64,000 nucleotides of DNA from Galaxea fascicularis (Eukaryota > Cnidaria > Anthozoa > Scleractinia > Euphylliidae), in assembly GCA_948470475.1 (NCBI GenBank), contig OX419339.1:13957363-14021362 (forward strand). Direction: 5' to 3'. The notes beneath the pieces are model-generated. The model was not told the origin of the DNA. It saw only the letters and a list, made by a program, of their open reading frames with translations, and did not search any database. Of this stretch, positions 12,712 through 24,700 are shown piece after piece; positions within the stretch are counted from its first letter, which is position 1, and the number at the start of each line of letters is the position of its first letter. The position numbers and the translations under genes are program-made.

Positions 12712-12992
12712 TACACTCAACAAAATTACTTAATTTTGATTGGTCGAGAGCAGTACAATTAATCCCAAATAGTACTCCATAGGAGTTCCTATTAAGTTTC
12801 CATGACAACGGCGCGTAAGTTCGTAATTTTGTTGAATGTACTATAAATAAATAATCGCACGACCTTCTCGTACAATTCGGGATTAATAGATACTCGTGAG
12901 TTTGAAAGTTCTTAAATTGCACTCGCCTAAAGGCTCGTGCAATTTTGAGAACTTTCAAAATCACTCGTACCTAGGTCGTGCGATTTCCTGTA
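12712..12992. repeat. interspersed repeat family, copy 1
   Basis: Contains CAACAAAATTACT, GATTGGTCGAGAGCAGTACA and ATTAATCCCAAATAGTACTC. These are followed by a palindromic half around TCGCACGACCTTCTCGTACA and GAACTTTCAAAATCAC. The same modules occur inverted at 20150-20596. Confidence 0.8.
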
Positions 12993-13009
12993 CTAATCTT
13001 ATGAAAGTG

Positions 13010-13090
13010 GTCGTTTTTATGCTAGAGACGTTAAAGTCGTCAAGAGGCTTTTAACGTCTGAGATGGTAAAGCCGTCTGGTATAAAAACGC
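13010..13090. repeat. MITE of the (GGCC)GTTTTTATNCTAGAGACG family, copy 1
   Basis: GGTCGTTTTTATGCTAGAGA opens a palindrome closed by TCTGGTATAAAAACG. The inner part carries GACGTTAAAGTCGTC. Related copies are at 14112-14295 and 20878-20951. Confidence 0.75.
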
Positions 13091-13109
13091 GAAGAATGAA
13101 ATTAAAGTA

Positions 13110-13770
13110 AGTAAAGTAAAGTAAAACCTTTATTTAAGTGTCGATTTGTTTAGCCTCATAAGACTAATTGGGGACACTAATTAAGATACACCTATCGAGA
13201 ATTAAATATTTACAGGGAAATGATTAAAATTACGGGAAAACTTATATACAAGATATAATTAAAAACTTAAAAACTAAAATTTTCCTATTGACTACACAGA
13301 TTACAGCAATTGCTGTTGTTAATTACTATCTCGTCAAGGTTTAGTTTTCTTATTTCGTTTATGAAGATGCGTAGACTTGGTGAATCCCTCTGATTTTCAT
13401 TAAGTTTCGACCATAAAAACGGCCCAAGATATCTGACAGAGTGCTTGCCATAACGTATAGTGTCAAAACGTGGTAATACAAAGTCACTGTTCCGTAGCGA
13501 GTGTGCAGAGCCTTTGCGGGGAAATAGTTCAGAAACACAATCGGGTACAAGGCTATGTTTGACTTTGTACATAAATACAGTGATATCCTGAAGCCGTCTA
13601 TTATATAAAGACGGTATATCAGCACGCTTTAGGAGTTCTTCATAAGTAGCAGAGTGGGATTTGTATATTACCCTTAGGGCTCGTTCTTGTATTCGTTCTA
13701 ACTTTCTATTGTCCGATGATTTGCAAAAATGCCAAGTTAGATGACAGTAAGTTAAATATGGCAGTATAAA
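13110..13770 (-). pseudogene. 5'-truncated non-LTR retrotransposon (LINE) reverse-transcriptase C-terminus
   Basis: Reading leftward from about 13768 the frame gives ILPYLTYCHLTWHF, LERIQERALRVIYK, ELLKRADIPSLYNRRLQDI, FMYKVKHSLVP, GPFLWSKLNENQRDSP and ends near 13285. This is the conserved tail region after the reverse-transcriptase domain of cnidarian LINE ORF2 proteins (family knowledge). The catalytic part is absent: an in-frame stop lies just upstream and the sequence loses similarity, so the copy is 5'-truncated as usual for target-primed insertion. The 3' end has AATAAA (from 13135, minus strand) and a short TTTAC tandem tail at about 13107-13127. Not functional. Confidence 0.8.
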
Positions 13771-14111
13771 AGATTAGACGACCTAACGCACAAAACAAGA
13801 TTTTTCTAAAAGAAGACTAGGTTCTATTCTCGGAAGACACTGGACACGAGCAAACTTGGCGCCAAATAAACGTTAACACACGAATATATGAGCAAATAAA
13901 CATGGGGGAATTGCAGCTCCTGAAATTTATGTCTCGACGTCGCCAAGAAGGACAGATGCAAATATTTTTGTAAGAAAAATCAGTCTGGGGATGAACGAGA
14001 AACTCGATTAAGCTTCGGCACTTGCCTTGTTTGTCGTGGCGACCAAGAGAGCAAGGAAGGAGCGAACTTCAGATGAAAGGACTCAGGGCTAAATGCGTCC
14101 TAGTTAGGGGG
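13771..14111. other. gap: no feature recognised
   Basis: No open frame of note, no repeat end that I can place. Sequence upstream (in LINE orientation) of the truncated element. Confidence 0.4.
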
Positions 14112-14295
14112 TCCCGTTTTCATACTAGACGCATTTAACGTCTGAGACGTTAAAGTCATCTGTTAAGTGCGTCTCAACGACGCACTTAAGAAGACGTTAA
14201 AGTCGTCAGACGTTAAATGCGTCTGTCATCGTTTTTATACTACGCGTTAAAGTCGTCTGGAGACGACTTTAACGTCTCTAGCATAAAAACGGCCA
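14112..14295. repeat. MITE of the (GGCC)GTTTTTATNCTAGAGACG family, copy 2
   Basis: The left end CCCGTTTTCATACTAGACGC and the right end CTAGCATAAAAACGGCC are inverted. The interior repeats GACGTTAAAGTCGTC and TTAAGTGCGTC several times in both directions. About 184 bp, wholly palindromic. Confidence 0.85.
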
Positions 14296-15095
14296 GTGAC
14301 ACTCCAGTACTTCGCTGTGGCACCGCTACTTTATCTGTATATCTTAGCAAAAGAAAATTGAACTTTTCACATTTTTTCATCATTAATTAAGTTATTTATT
14401 TTTATTACACTCAGTCAGTATCCAGGGTGATTATCCACAGTTGTTACACTTGGAAACGGGTTTCCTAATTTTGTTTTTCCTGCACTTGAAGTCAGGTTTC
14501 CATGGAAAAAAGGAAATGATTTACCAGTGGTAACAGAGTAAAATACCAAAATTGTAGTCAAGGCTTTTTCTGGAAAAAAGGCCGAAAAGGCGAAAAGCGT
14601 TACCTTTGTTCACGAGAGCATCAATAGTTCTTCTTGATTGTTCTGGGTGAATCTCCTGGGCTATTGTCAATGAAATTAGCGTGATTCGAATTGGTTTTTG
14701 GTCATAGATAAGTAATGTAGGTGTGTGTTTCAGCGTGGTGGTTATACTTGACATACTTAGGAGTGGAACTTTAATCTCGTCAATTCATATTGGACAAAAA
14801 GATCAATCCGATTATTAGATGCGGCTTGAGCCAGACGGGAGGACATCTTGATCTTGATCATCATCATCGTCACGTTTCCCACGAATTCAGCTCAGTGGTT
14901 AACCGTAAACAATTCGCCTTCGTAAGACGATTTGAAAGAGTTGAAACAACCAGTTCTAGACAACTTGAATTTCCGTTTTACGCGACGGATGCTTGTAGGA
15001 AATCGCTTTTTGCTTGAATAGAAACAACTCGCGAGAAACGAACCCGGCGAGGGGGAGAGGAAGGGTAGAGTTTCGTACGGGCATAACAAAACACC
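14296..15095. other. gap: no supported gene
   Basis: A minus-strand open frame (14521-14754) contains LTIAQEIHPEQSRRTIDAL and ends near a donor-like AAAG|GTAACGC at about 14605. It has no flanking exon I can connect. Nothing else recognised. Confidence 0.3.
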
Positions 15096-15331
15096 TAGGG
15101 GCCCGTTTCTCGAAACTCCCGAAACTTTTCGGGCGCATTTCGGGTGCCGTAATGTCCTCCGTATCTTTGAACGGAGACGTTTACAGGCATGAAATTTTGC
15201 AACAAAGTTGCTATTTCGTATCTTGAAATCATAGTAAAAGACCAGATTGGTAGAATAAACGGTTTGCAGTTTTAGAAATGGCTTTTCGGTCCCGAAAAGT
15301 TTTCGGGGGTTTTGAGAAACGGGCTCTAGGG
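15096..15331. repeat. MITE with TIR GGGCCCGTTTCTCGAAACTC, copy 1
   Basis: The left end GGGCCCGTTTCTCGAAACTC CCGAAAC is matched inverted at the right end (GTTTTGAGAAACGGGC). The interior has AGGCATGAAATTTTGCAACA and a CTTTTCGGNCCCGAAAAG palindrome. A second copy of about 230 bp with the same order of modules lies at 38931-39161. Confidence 0.85.
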
Positions 15332-15332
15332 C

Positions 15333-15453
15333 CTAGTTGCTCGAAGCATTGTTAGCGCTAACAGAGATTAAATACCATGACAACCTATAGGTTTTAATAC
15401 AACTTAACCAAGGGTTAGCGCTACCCATGTTTCGAGCAACTCGACCCTGGCTT
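15333..15453. repeat. MITE with TIR GTTGCTCGAANCATTGTTAG
   Basis: CTAGTTGCTCGAAGCATTGT and TAGCGCTAAC at the left match GGTTAGCGCTA and CATGTTTCGAGCAACTCG at the right. About 120 bp. It is adjacent to the preceding MITE. Confidence 0.8.
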
Positions 15454-17466
15454 GTTACTTGAGTTGAATGTATTTTCCGGTTTTAGTTATCACAAATTCA
15501 TTTCCAATTTTTCAATAGGTTATGTACATAAGTGTTCGTTTTGTATTTCTAGGAATTATCTTGAATAGAATGGTATGGTTGTATTGTAGGTTTTGTGGCA
15601 TTTTATCTAATTTGAGGAATTGTACATATGTTTGAAAAATATCTGTATTTGACCTGAATCAATCAACGAAAATAAAATGTAAGGAAGTAGTTGGTTCATT
15701 GGTGTTATCGTGTTTACGATTTTTCTCCCTTCGTAGCCCTGTCAGGATCCGTTATTTTTTATCATTAAGCCTCAATCTCACAACAGTGAACCGGGTCAAA
15801 AATGTTATTAAATTCACCGTCCGGGTGTCCGGGATCTACAAGGTATGACCTCCTTTCGCTGGGGTGAAGATGTAGAACAGTGTTTTACTGTCGGCATCAG
15901 CTTCTGACAATGCCAATATTACTTCCTTATACTTCCGCCCCCAAGTGAGGGAAAAGCCCTGGGACATTCAATTCTTAAATTCAACATTCCTTCACCCGGG
16001 CATTTTAATATCGGAGGGTTAGGCAAAAATGCATTCAAATGTTCTATCTTAAGGGAAAAATGCACTGCTTCGTTCAGTGGCGTTTACGCCTTGAGACATG
16101 TCCACAACACTTTAAAACTTCAATGAGCCACTTGCTCATTCAACGGGAAATCCTTTCTTTATAGCTCCTCTAGTTTCGCAAACTATAAGAAAAACCCACG
16201 CATGTATTCAGCCACTGATTATTAAAACTAGATTATCCTCAAATTCCCACTCACCATCCAAGTAGAGATGAAATTCTCCTACTCTCCGGGCAAGACTAAA
16301 TCGCATGTTGTCGAAAACAAGAGTGAAACAGAGATGCTGGGGTCATAGGGAGGAAACGAGAATTGGCACAGAACTCCATGCGCAGGGCGTTCGACCATAT
16401 GGCCGGCAAAAAATGTCACATTCATAATCAATTAGAGACGATTCTTGTTTTCAGTAAAAGTTTTATTTCATGTATGATTCTCTAAGAGGTGCTTACAAAT
16501 GTATCGTACAAACGAGGTGTGAAAATAAGAAAGTAGGCTAATAGTCCTGTTGAGGCTGCTTTATTTATTATGCCTCAAGTTGACGTGCTTGATTGTAATT
16601 TCGACGTGTGACCATTATAAGAGAATTCCATAGCTTTCAAATAAAAATATAAAAAAGGTCTTACTATCAAATATGAGCCTCGCACGTAAATTGCTGCGTG
16701 TCTGTCCCTTCATAAAATGTATTTTGGAAAAGCGATAACTGTAACGTTAAATAAATCGTCTACTAAAACAGCAAACGAATAATCTATATGCATGAGTGCA
16801 TACTGAAAACAATGGGACGCTAGTAATCTTAATTTGCCATGTTCCAACAAAAAATGTGCAATTGGGTATTTTACACCTTAAGCCGATACCCCTGATCCCT
16901 ATCAAATAGTCTTTGGTTTCAAATCCAACCCAGTTAATGTCCGGGTTCTCAAGATATAACGTATGTTGTATTGCAATATTAGGCTCGAGACTGAACCTCG
17001 TCCAACAAAAAAACGATTGTATCAAACCAAGAAATGCTGCTCAAAATCTAAAATAGACTGCTTACTCAATTAATGTTCTGACTTTGCTACAATAGAAAAT
17101 AACGTTTAGCCGGAGCTTAACTCTGCAATTCTCCGGCATATTCGTGAACTTCCCACTGTGTATAGTTGTCATACCTTTTGGTGTTGTACAAGTCGGGGCT
17201 TGGTTACAAAATGCATTGTTACGTTTATTTAAATTTATCCGTGTAACGTTCGGAAAATACACCAGAGACCGTTTTTTCGAACGAAAGTTGGTTCCAGAAG
17301 AATCAGAAAATGAGAATCTGTATCTCTCACGATTGACACCGTGACTTCAGTTAAATGAGAGTCCCATGGGGTGTTTCCCCATCGTACTAAAGAGACCATA
17401 CGAACATCGAGATTTTTATATGAATACTTCAATTGTACAGTTTATAAAAAACTGAATTCATTTGCG
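15454..17466. other. gap between repeats and the GRL gene; probable GRL 3' UTR at the right
   Basis: No coding region recognised on either strand. A minus-strand AATAAA (plus-strand tttatt at 17224-17229) lies about 240 nt after the GRL stop codon and is the likely poly(A) signal. Other minus AATAAA candidates occur near 16559. Confidence 0.4.
17224..17229 (-). terminator. candidate poly(A) signal of the GRL gene
   Basis: AATAAA on the minus strand, about 240 nt downstream of the stop codon at 17467-17469. First perfect hexamer after the stop. Confidence 0.35.
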
Positions 17467-18717
17467 TCATGTCAGCAGCGTGCTTTTTCTGTTTCCAAAT
17501 ACGATCTCCTGAATAAAGATGGCCAGTACTGAGACCCATAAGATACCAACACTGGAGACCTTCTCCCAGGACAGAATCATTCCTCCCACAGAGAATCCCA
17601 CTTCGGTGATCAGGCCCTGTAAGTACATCACGTATGATTTGAATTTAAACTTGGATTTCTTTTTTTCCCTGGCGGGTGGCGTGTTAATCCCGTTTGTTTT
17701 GAATCCAGAGTTTAGAATGCACGTTGAAGGCAGCCGTGATTGTGAAAAGGTATCTTCGTTTCCCGTCTCCATGTCAACCAATCGTAGCGGGGGCAGTGGG
17801 TTTTGAACTCCCAGATGGCTTTTGCTCGCCCCAATCGATGTCGCATCATCTTCGATCGAGCTCCTGGCTGCACTAATCTGTGATTCTCTTCTCATTGCTG
17901 CAACAGACATGCGTCTGTCTTGTCGTAAAATAAGCCTTTTTCGCTTCAGTGTTTTCAGTAAGTTCGTACTGGCTATCAGAACGCTTCGTGGTCGATTAAC
18001 TTTGAGTTTCTTCATGGCTTCTTGATATTCGTCCATGTCCTCACTCTCGGATTCGCTTTCGTCCGACTCGGGATGCTCTCCCCAGGATCTCACGACCGAT
18101 GCGACGTATGCCTGGTAGTTCTCTGTAGCCCACGCTGCTAGGATCAGCGGTGCTGCGCTCCAAATCATGGGCACAAGCGCGAACCAAAGATAGATTGCTC
18201 GTCGGCTGAAGAACAAGAAGTTGTACCCGTTGATGACGAAAGAAAGAACGGTCGTCAGGACAAGGTTACACAACATGTACTAGGAAAAGGAAATGAAAAG
18301 GATTTAAAAGTGTTTAGTAAAATCCAACTAGTGGTCTATTATCAATACTGCGTTCTGATTGGTTGAGCTACTAGTAGGCTATTTGTTATAGCCCACTAAT
18401 AGCGAAAAGCGCCGGCTTTGAAAACCAAAACAATGGCGGCTGAATCGCGTTTTGCTGAAGTTTCGGACGAGTATTTGAGCTCATTATTACATAAATCTAT
18501 ACCAAAATCTACAAAGAAGTCAACTAAATATGGAATGAAGATATTTAACGGTAGGAATGCACAAAAATTGTTGACAAATGTTACCGTAAATTTGACTCCT
18601 TTTGCAACTACTATTTCTATCGTCTTTGTTTTGGCGGCAAATAAGAATTAAAGTCTACTGTAGCTTTAACTAGCGATGTTAAGATGTTTTGTCTCGATAT
18701 TTTTTTGACCATCTAGA

Positions 18718-18754
<37 letters not shown>

Positions 18755-21700
18755 GGCCTCTGAGTCAATAGCCCATTCGGGCTCAAGGTATAATTGTTAA
18801 ATATTCCATATGAATTCAGATCTAACGACGGAGTTGGGGCTTGGTTATAAGTTTGACTTTGTTTTCATCACGTGTACAACATCACAGACTCTGAACTAAA
18901 GTTAAACAGTGGTAGGTACAACGTATCATTTTAGAGTGGAAACACGCCGCACTAAACTGAACTATAAGAATCCAAACGTGTCACTAAAAGATGCTCCGTC
19001 CACACTAAAGAATGTTTACAAGCAGGTTTAAGGAGAGATTTTGTCTCGAGACCGGGTTAACCGCAAAGAATAACATTTGTAAATTGTTCTTACCAAGCAT
19101 GCATTTGACGATCTTCTGATGAACTGCGATCTGTGTTCAAACAGCTGAACAGCCTCACGGAATGTCAGTCTCACATGAGGCTCTCGAAATTCTCCTTCGA
19201 CACCGTCTGAGAAAAATGGTACAAAAACATCAGAAACGTTAATAACGAAGGTCAAATTATTCAATTGTGAGTTTTGATTTTTTCATCACACTGAGATGGC
19301 TTCCACTTTTCTTGAGGCTTGCACATATGGCTAAGCATGTTGCAACGACAACGGCGACATCAACGAATTCAATGAAATATAACTTCCCGTTTTGCTACTT
19401 TTTCACGATCTTTCCAATTTGTTGAACTTGGAAAATGCTGACGAACTCTCCAGGGCGTAAGTTTGACATGAAAAATGCTGGCGAGCTGTCCAGGGTCTAA
19501 ATTACTGTGAACGGTGTTAAAGCAAAGAAAAATATAGAAAAAATTGCCGTCATAGGCTCACTTTCTCGAGAAAACCTGAAATTTGGTTATTTCACGTTGT
19601 TGTTTTGTAGAGAACTGCAAACTGGAATATAAAATATAAAGCGCACGTGCAGAGTTTTTGGTCATTAAACTTATTGTTTTGTGGCGTTCTCGTTGCCGTT
19701 GCCGTCCTCGTTGATTAACTCCCAATAAATTGTAAGCCAACCATCTTAACATAAATTGTTGTCACTTTATAAGAAGTTGTTAATGGACCCAAATCAGAGA
19801 AATATTATGAGCGAATTTAAAGCACACTACCCCTAAAAACCGGAAGTGACGATTTCCTCAAATTTTGACCAATAAATATTTACCTCTGAATTCTTTCATC
19901 GATGCACCGGTGATATACATGACGAAGAGAATGATAACAAGAAACAGTATGTAGCCGTACAACACGTGAAGCAGGCTGAGAACTCTTACTACGTTTAGAA
20001 GCGCAGTTAGCCATGGTTTGGCCAGTTCAAGTTGCACGGCGTTGTCGATGAAATAACAAACGTACTGACCGCATGCTGCTAATATGCTAGCTAAGGGCAA
20101 CAACCAAGGAAATTTCTAAATAAGGAATAAAATAAGCGATATTAGTATAGCAAATCGTACGACCTCGAGTACAATTCGTGATTAATAGATACTCATGATT
20201 TTGAAAGTTCTCAAGCCTTTAGGCGAGTGCATTTTGAGAACTTTCAAAATCACGAGTATCTGTTAATCACGAATTGTACCGGAGAAGGTTGTGCGATTTT
20301 TTATTTATAGTTCGCTCAGCAAAACTACGAATTGTATGAAGTCGCGCAACTTGTAAATTATTGCAAATTCTAATAAATTAGTCCAACAAATCATTCCAGA
20401 GAATGGTAACTTCGGTTTATGCGCCTTTTCGTCCAGTTTCACCTATCAAAACGTTCAAATTTGCAACGTTCGGCGATTCTTACGCACTGTTGCCAAGGAA
20501 ACTTAATACGTACTCCTGCCGAGTACTATTTGGGATTAATTGTACTGCTCTCGACCAATCAGAATTGAGTAATTTTGTTGAATGTACTATAAAGCGATAA
20601 ACCGTATGTGTTCATTTAATAATTCAACTTTTAAACGATTCCAAGTCATGCTTGTAGTTGACACTACTGTCGACTCAACGGTAGTGTCAGTTGCATCGTA
20701 TCGTAAGTTGTGTTAGCCAGTATTGTAAATGCAAGTATCGTACGTATTATAAGGAGTCACAGTATTGTGTAAGTGGTGAAAGTGTCATATATTTAAGTTA
20801 CGTAAGAAATCGTGGCGGTGTTCTCTGTTTGAAATAAATGGGTTTGTTTACAAAAGTCGTGCTCGTTTGCCGTAAATGGCCGTTTTTATACTAGAGACAC
20901 ATTATCCGTCTGGACGGATCAGTAATGTGTCCCCTAGTATAAAAAAGGCCAATGTGGCTGCTTTTACACTTTTACCTTTTTGTAATACGTTTTCAACATT
21001 CTGAAGATAGATTTGCAGACTGGCATATCAAAGCTATTTCAAGCTAAAAAAGAAACTCTTCAAAATGGCCATTAACACCTCTCGTTTAATGAGAATGACT
21101 CACTTGCTCGGCTATAAAAGCATATAGATAGTTCAATCTATTATCAATGTTACGGTGAAAAAATCTTTCACCTTTTAATTTGAGGTAGAACCTTGTTTAT
21201 TTAACTGAGGCCCATTTTGTAAGGCAGGCATTTCAAATTCAGTCGCCTCAAAGGGGCTTAATCTCGCAAAGAAAAAAAGCTTACAAAACTTGAATTTTCC
21301 AATTGCAATAACCACACAGTCGAAAGTCTGGAATAGCCTTTAACTTTCCGTTTCGTTTTCAGAGTAGAAAGCGAATGATCCATGATTCTTGAAACGCGCG
21401 TCTCATTTCTTGTCGCTTCACTGCGAGGATGGGAGCCCAAATTTCTGTGGCTTAATATTGGAAAACCACACGTAGAAATCGTCTGCAGTGACCTCCAGTT
21501 ACTAGAAGCTCTCGCTATCTTGAATATGAGCTGTTTTCTTTTGCTTGTCTTAAGCAAAATAGATTTGTTCTCTTTTTTTAAAACAGAATGTACTGGATAT
21601 TGTCCCCGGTGGAGTTGCAACGAGGAAGCTAGGTTCGGTCGAGTTGGACCGGCTCTCACCTAGCAAATTTAACTAGATCGCAGCCTGAAAATAACGATAT

Positions 21701-24700
21701 GCAATTGCAAGCTTGTTCCCCAAACACATTTTAAGGTTTCTCTTTGTTAATTTTCCAGTCACGGTCGTGATTGGCCATGCCTGAACAGACGATGGACTGC
21801 AAAACGTGGTTTCTGTCGCTTTTTTGTCAGTCTGGAAATTTTCCGTAAACGCGTGAGTCAACAAGCTTCGTGTGCGTTCATTCTGAGGTCTCACAAACAA
21901 GCTGATTAAACTAAACAAATTCACACATTACGTATCTGTGCATCCTCCTGCAGAGTCAGTAAGCTTTGCGAATTCTGGTGTGCGTTCATTTTGAGATCTG
22001 TTCTGTTGAAAATGACCGAAGATTAATTCCCCGCGGCATCGGCACCCAGTCAACTGAGCAAGCCATCAACCTTGGGGCTATTGCTGGTCAGGGTAATTCG
22101 TTTCGATCCTTGAGTGAAACAACGAAAAAGAGCTTTGGATTTGGAAGGGACTTAACAGCAACTGCTTCTACGCGTTAAAAAAAAATAAAAATACACGAAA
22201 GGATCGTCTTATTTAGCAGTTAGTAAGAGTGCAATTTTGCTCCCATAATTTTACCCAAAATATCCTGTTCTGGCAAGCAAAATGATTTGTAGCTTGCAAA
22301 AGCCTTAATTATTTGTTGGGTTGTTCTTATTCCTTGTTTATCAAAATAGATTTTCCATGCTAGAGTTTTTCTGTTTTTCATAACAAAATTTATTTAATTA
22401 ATCTAGCGCGCAAATTGGAGCTCTCCACTCAGCGGAGCAAATCTCAAAACAACCAACATCGCCAAACTGGCACTCATTAATAACTGTGCTGAGATTACAC
22501 CAACTCTGAGGTGTTTGCGAAGTCTTAATTGTACACTTTCAAAGAAATCTTTCTCCTGCGAAGCAAGCGTATTAATGACTCTTTGTTCTGATCTGTTTGT
22601 GTTGGTGATTTATTAACATTTCATGATCTCAAGCTGATTACGAGGGCGGTCAATGGTTGGGGAATCAAAGTCGCCGGCACTGTTGCAAATAGGGGGAACT
22701 GAACAAACAGGAAAGTTTAGAGTACACATTTCATTGTCGCCCTATGAATTTCATGTCATTTGCCTGCTGTTGTTGTCACTTGCGTTCCCCACTGAGATGA
22801 GAAATTTAAGAAAATAGCTCAGTCTGATTCAGATTTCAGTGAAAACAAGAAAACCCGGTAAAACATTGTCTGAGAGCACTACTTGTTATTCGCACTTTAG
22901 AATTCCTAGTTCTACTGAAAAGCTTAAACCGAATAGGTCCAGAATCCCTTTTAGACTAAGGCACCTATCAGATCTTCAGATTTACATAAAACTGCTTTGT
23001 TTTGTAGTGTGTGTTGGTACATGGAAAAATTGAATGCCGGCCAGGCTCGTAAATCAGCAGAGAGGTTTTGCTCTCTTGAAAGCTCTGGCATTTTAATTTC
23101 GGCAAGGAAATTCGAACAGAACAAAATATGCATATTTAATCCAGCGTACGGAGCAATAAAAAAAATACCTGTATGCCAACTGCATGGTACGTTTAAAATT
23201 TCCTTATGAGAATTCGCCTCTTGAAGTCGTAGAAGTCGTAGCCTCTTGTCTTAAAAACTGAGATATATAGTTCTTCGAGTATATGTAGCACATAAATTCT
23301 TGCCGATTCAAGTCATTATGCCACGGTTTGGAATTTCTAGAAAAAAGCTCTAAAAGGTCAGCATGAACAGAGAGCGAACACATTCGCCGCGATCGTTTGA
23401 CTTTAAGGAAGGTATCCAGAGAGATATTAAGCCTTAACAGTTCGATAGTTCTGACCTCTGACCTATCGAGAGGCGTCTTCTTCCCAAAAACCAAACAAAC
23501 TGGATTGACAAGAATAATAGTAAAATTCGATTTCATTACTTTGTAAATTGGTTCTTCATTTGAAAATTCTATCCATCTCCAAACCCCAGTTGTCCAAAAC
23601 GAAATTATCGTAACTTTATCAGTGTTGATCTTTGACTGTAAACTGTAAGCACAGGAAAAATCTCATGATATTACCAAGTACTTGATATACGAGTCCACAT
23701 TTAAAAATATTTTATGAGGACGTTTTATTTATATTGTCAGTTAGTGTTTGTTTAGTTCCAAAAACTAGCTGATGTACAATTTCAACGAGAAGACTGTTGG
23801 GTTTATAACTAAAATAAACTTGGCAATTTGATTTCTTGAAACATGTCACAATGAAATACGCCCTCAAAAGATAGGAAATATAGGGGTTTTTTTTTTTAGA
23901 AATTTGAGAAATTCTCCGTAGATCCAACTTTGTTCTGAAGTGCTTTTCAAATATGAAAGCGGACTATTGTCAACATCTCAACAAAGAAAGTAAACACAGT
24001 TGAAAATGGTAAGAACGTAGCTGGAAAGGAAAATCGATGACCCGTAGCTGAATGTGGCAGTTTTTTATTTCCTTTTTTTTCTGTGTAGAAAAGATAAACA
24101 GTCAAGAAACATAGATAACCTTGTTTTTCTCAATTTGCAATTTCATTGCATTGTTGTCTCGAAAACTGTGAATAAAATCCAATTTTCCTCCCTCCTCCCT
24201 GGGTTGCTTCTTCCAAATATAGTCAAACGAAGCAAGATATATTCTTCAAATTTTAATAGGTATAAAATGGAGAGCTCAAAGTTGATGACAGTACTTGGCA
24301 TCTACCTCCTACGAGCATATAGACAGTGTGAAAATTAAATACTAATATTGTAGAAGCGTTTGGCGAATGTACAGTTTGCAAATAGTGGGTGATGTTTGGA
24401 GAAGCTTGATGTAATACTTGGTGGCTTAGGAACGACGAAATCGAAGTTTAGACATTTCGACAATTAAATACGCTTGTAGTTATTGGCAAACCACTGGGTT
24501 ACAATAAAAGAAATTTTAAACAAAACGACGTAGGCCATGTTTTCTTTTTAAATCGTAGAATTGATGAGAAAATATTACGTTGGATATTTTCCTGTAATAG
24601 GAAAATTATGCAATCGTCTTGAAATTCCGAGGAAGCATAGAAACGGCGTTGGCAACAGTCGCACCAGTGGTAAACAAGATGAGCACATCTTTAATTCAAT

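Noticed and set aside
14521..14754. Candidate exon with TIAQEIHPEQSRRTIDAL
   Set aside because: Only one plausible splice site and no neighbouring exon; kept as a note in the gap description.
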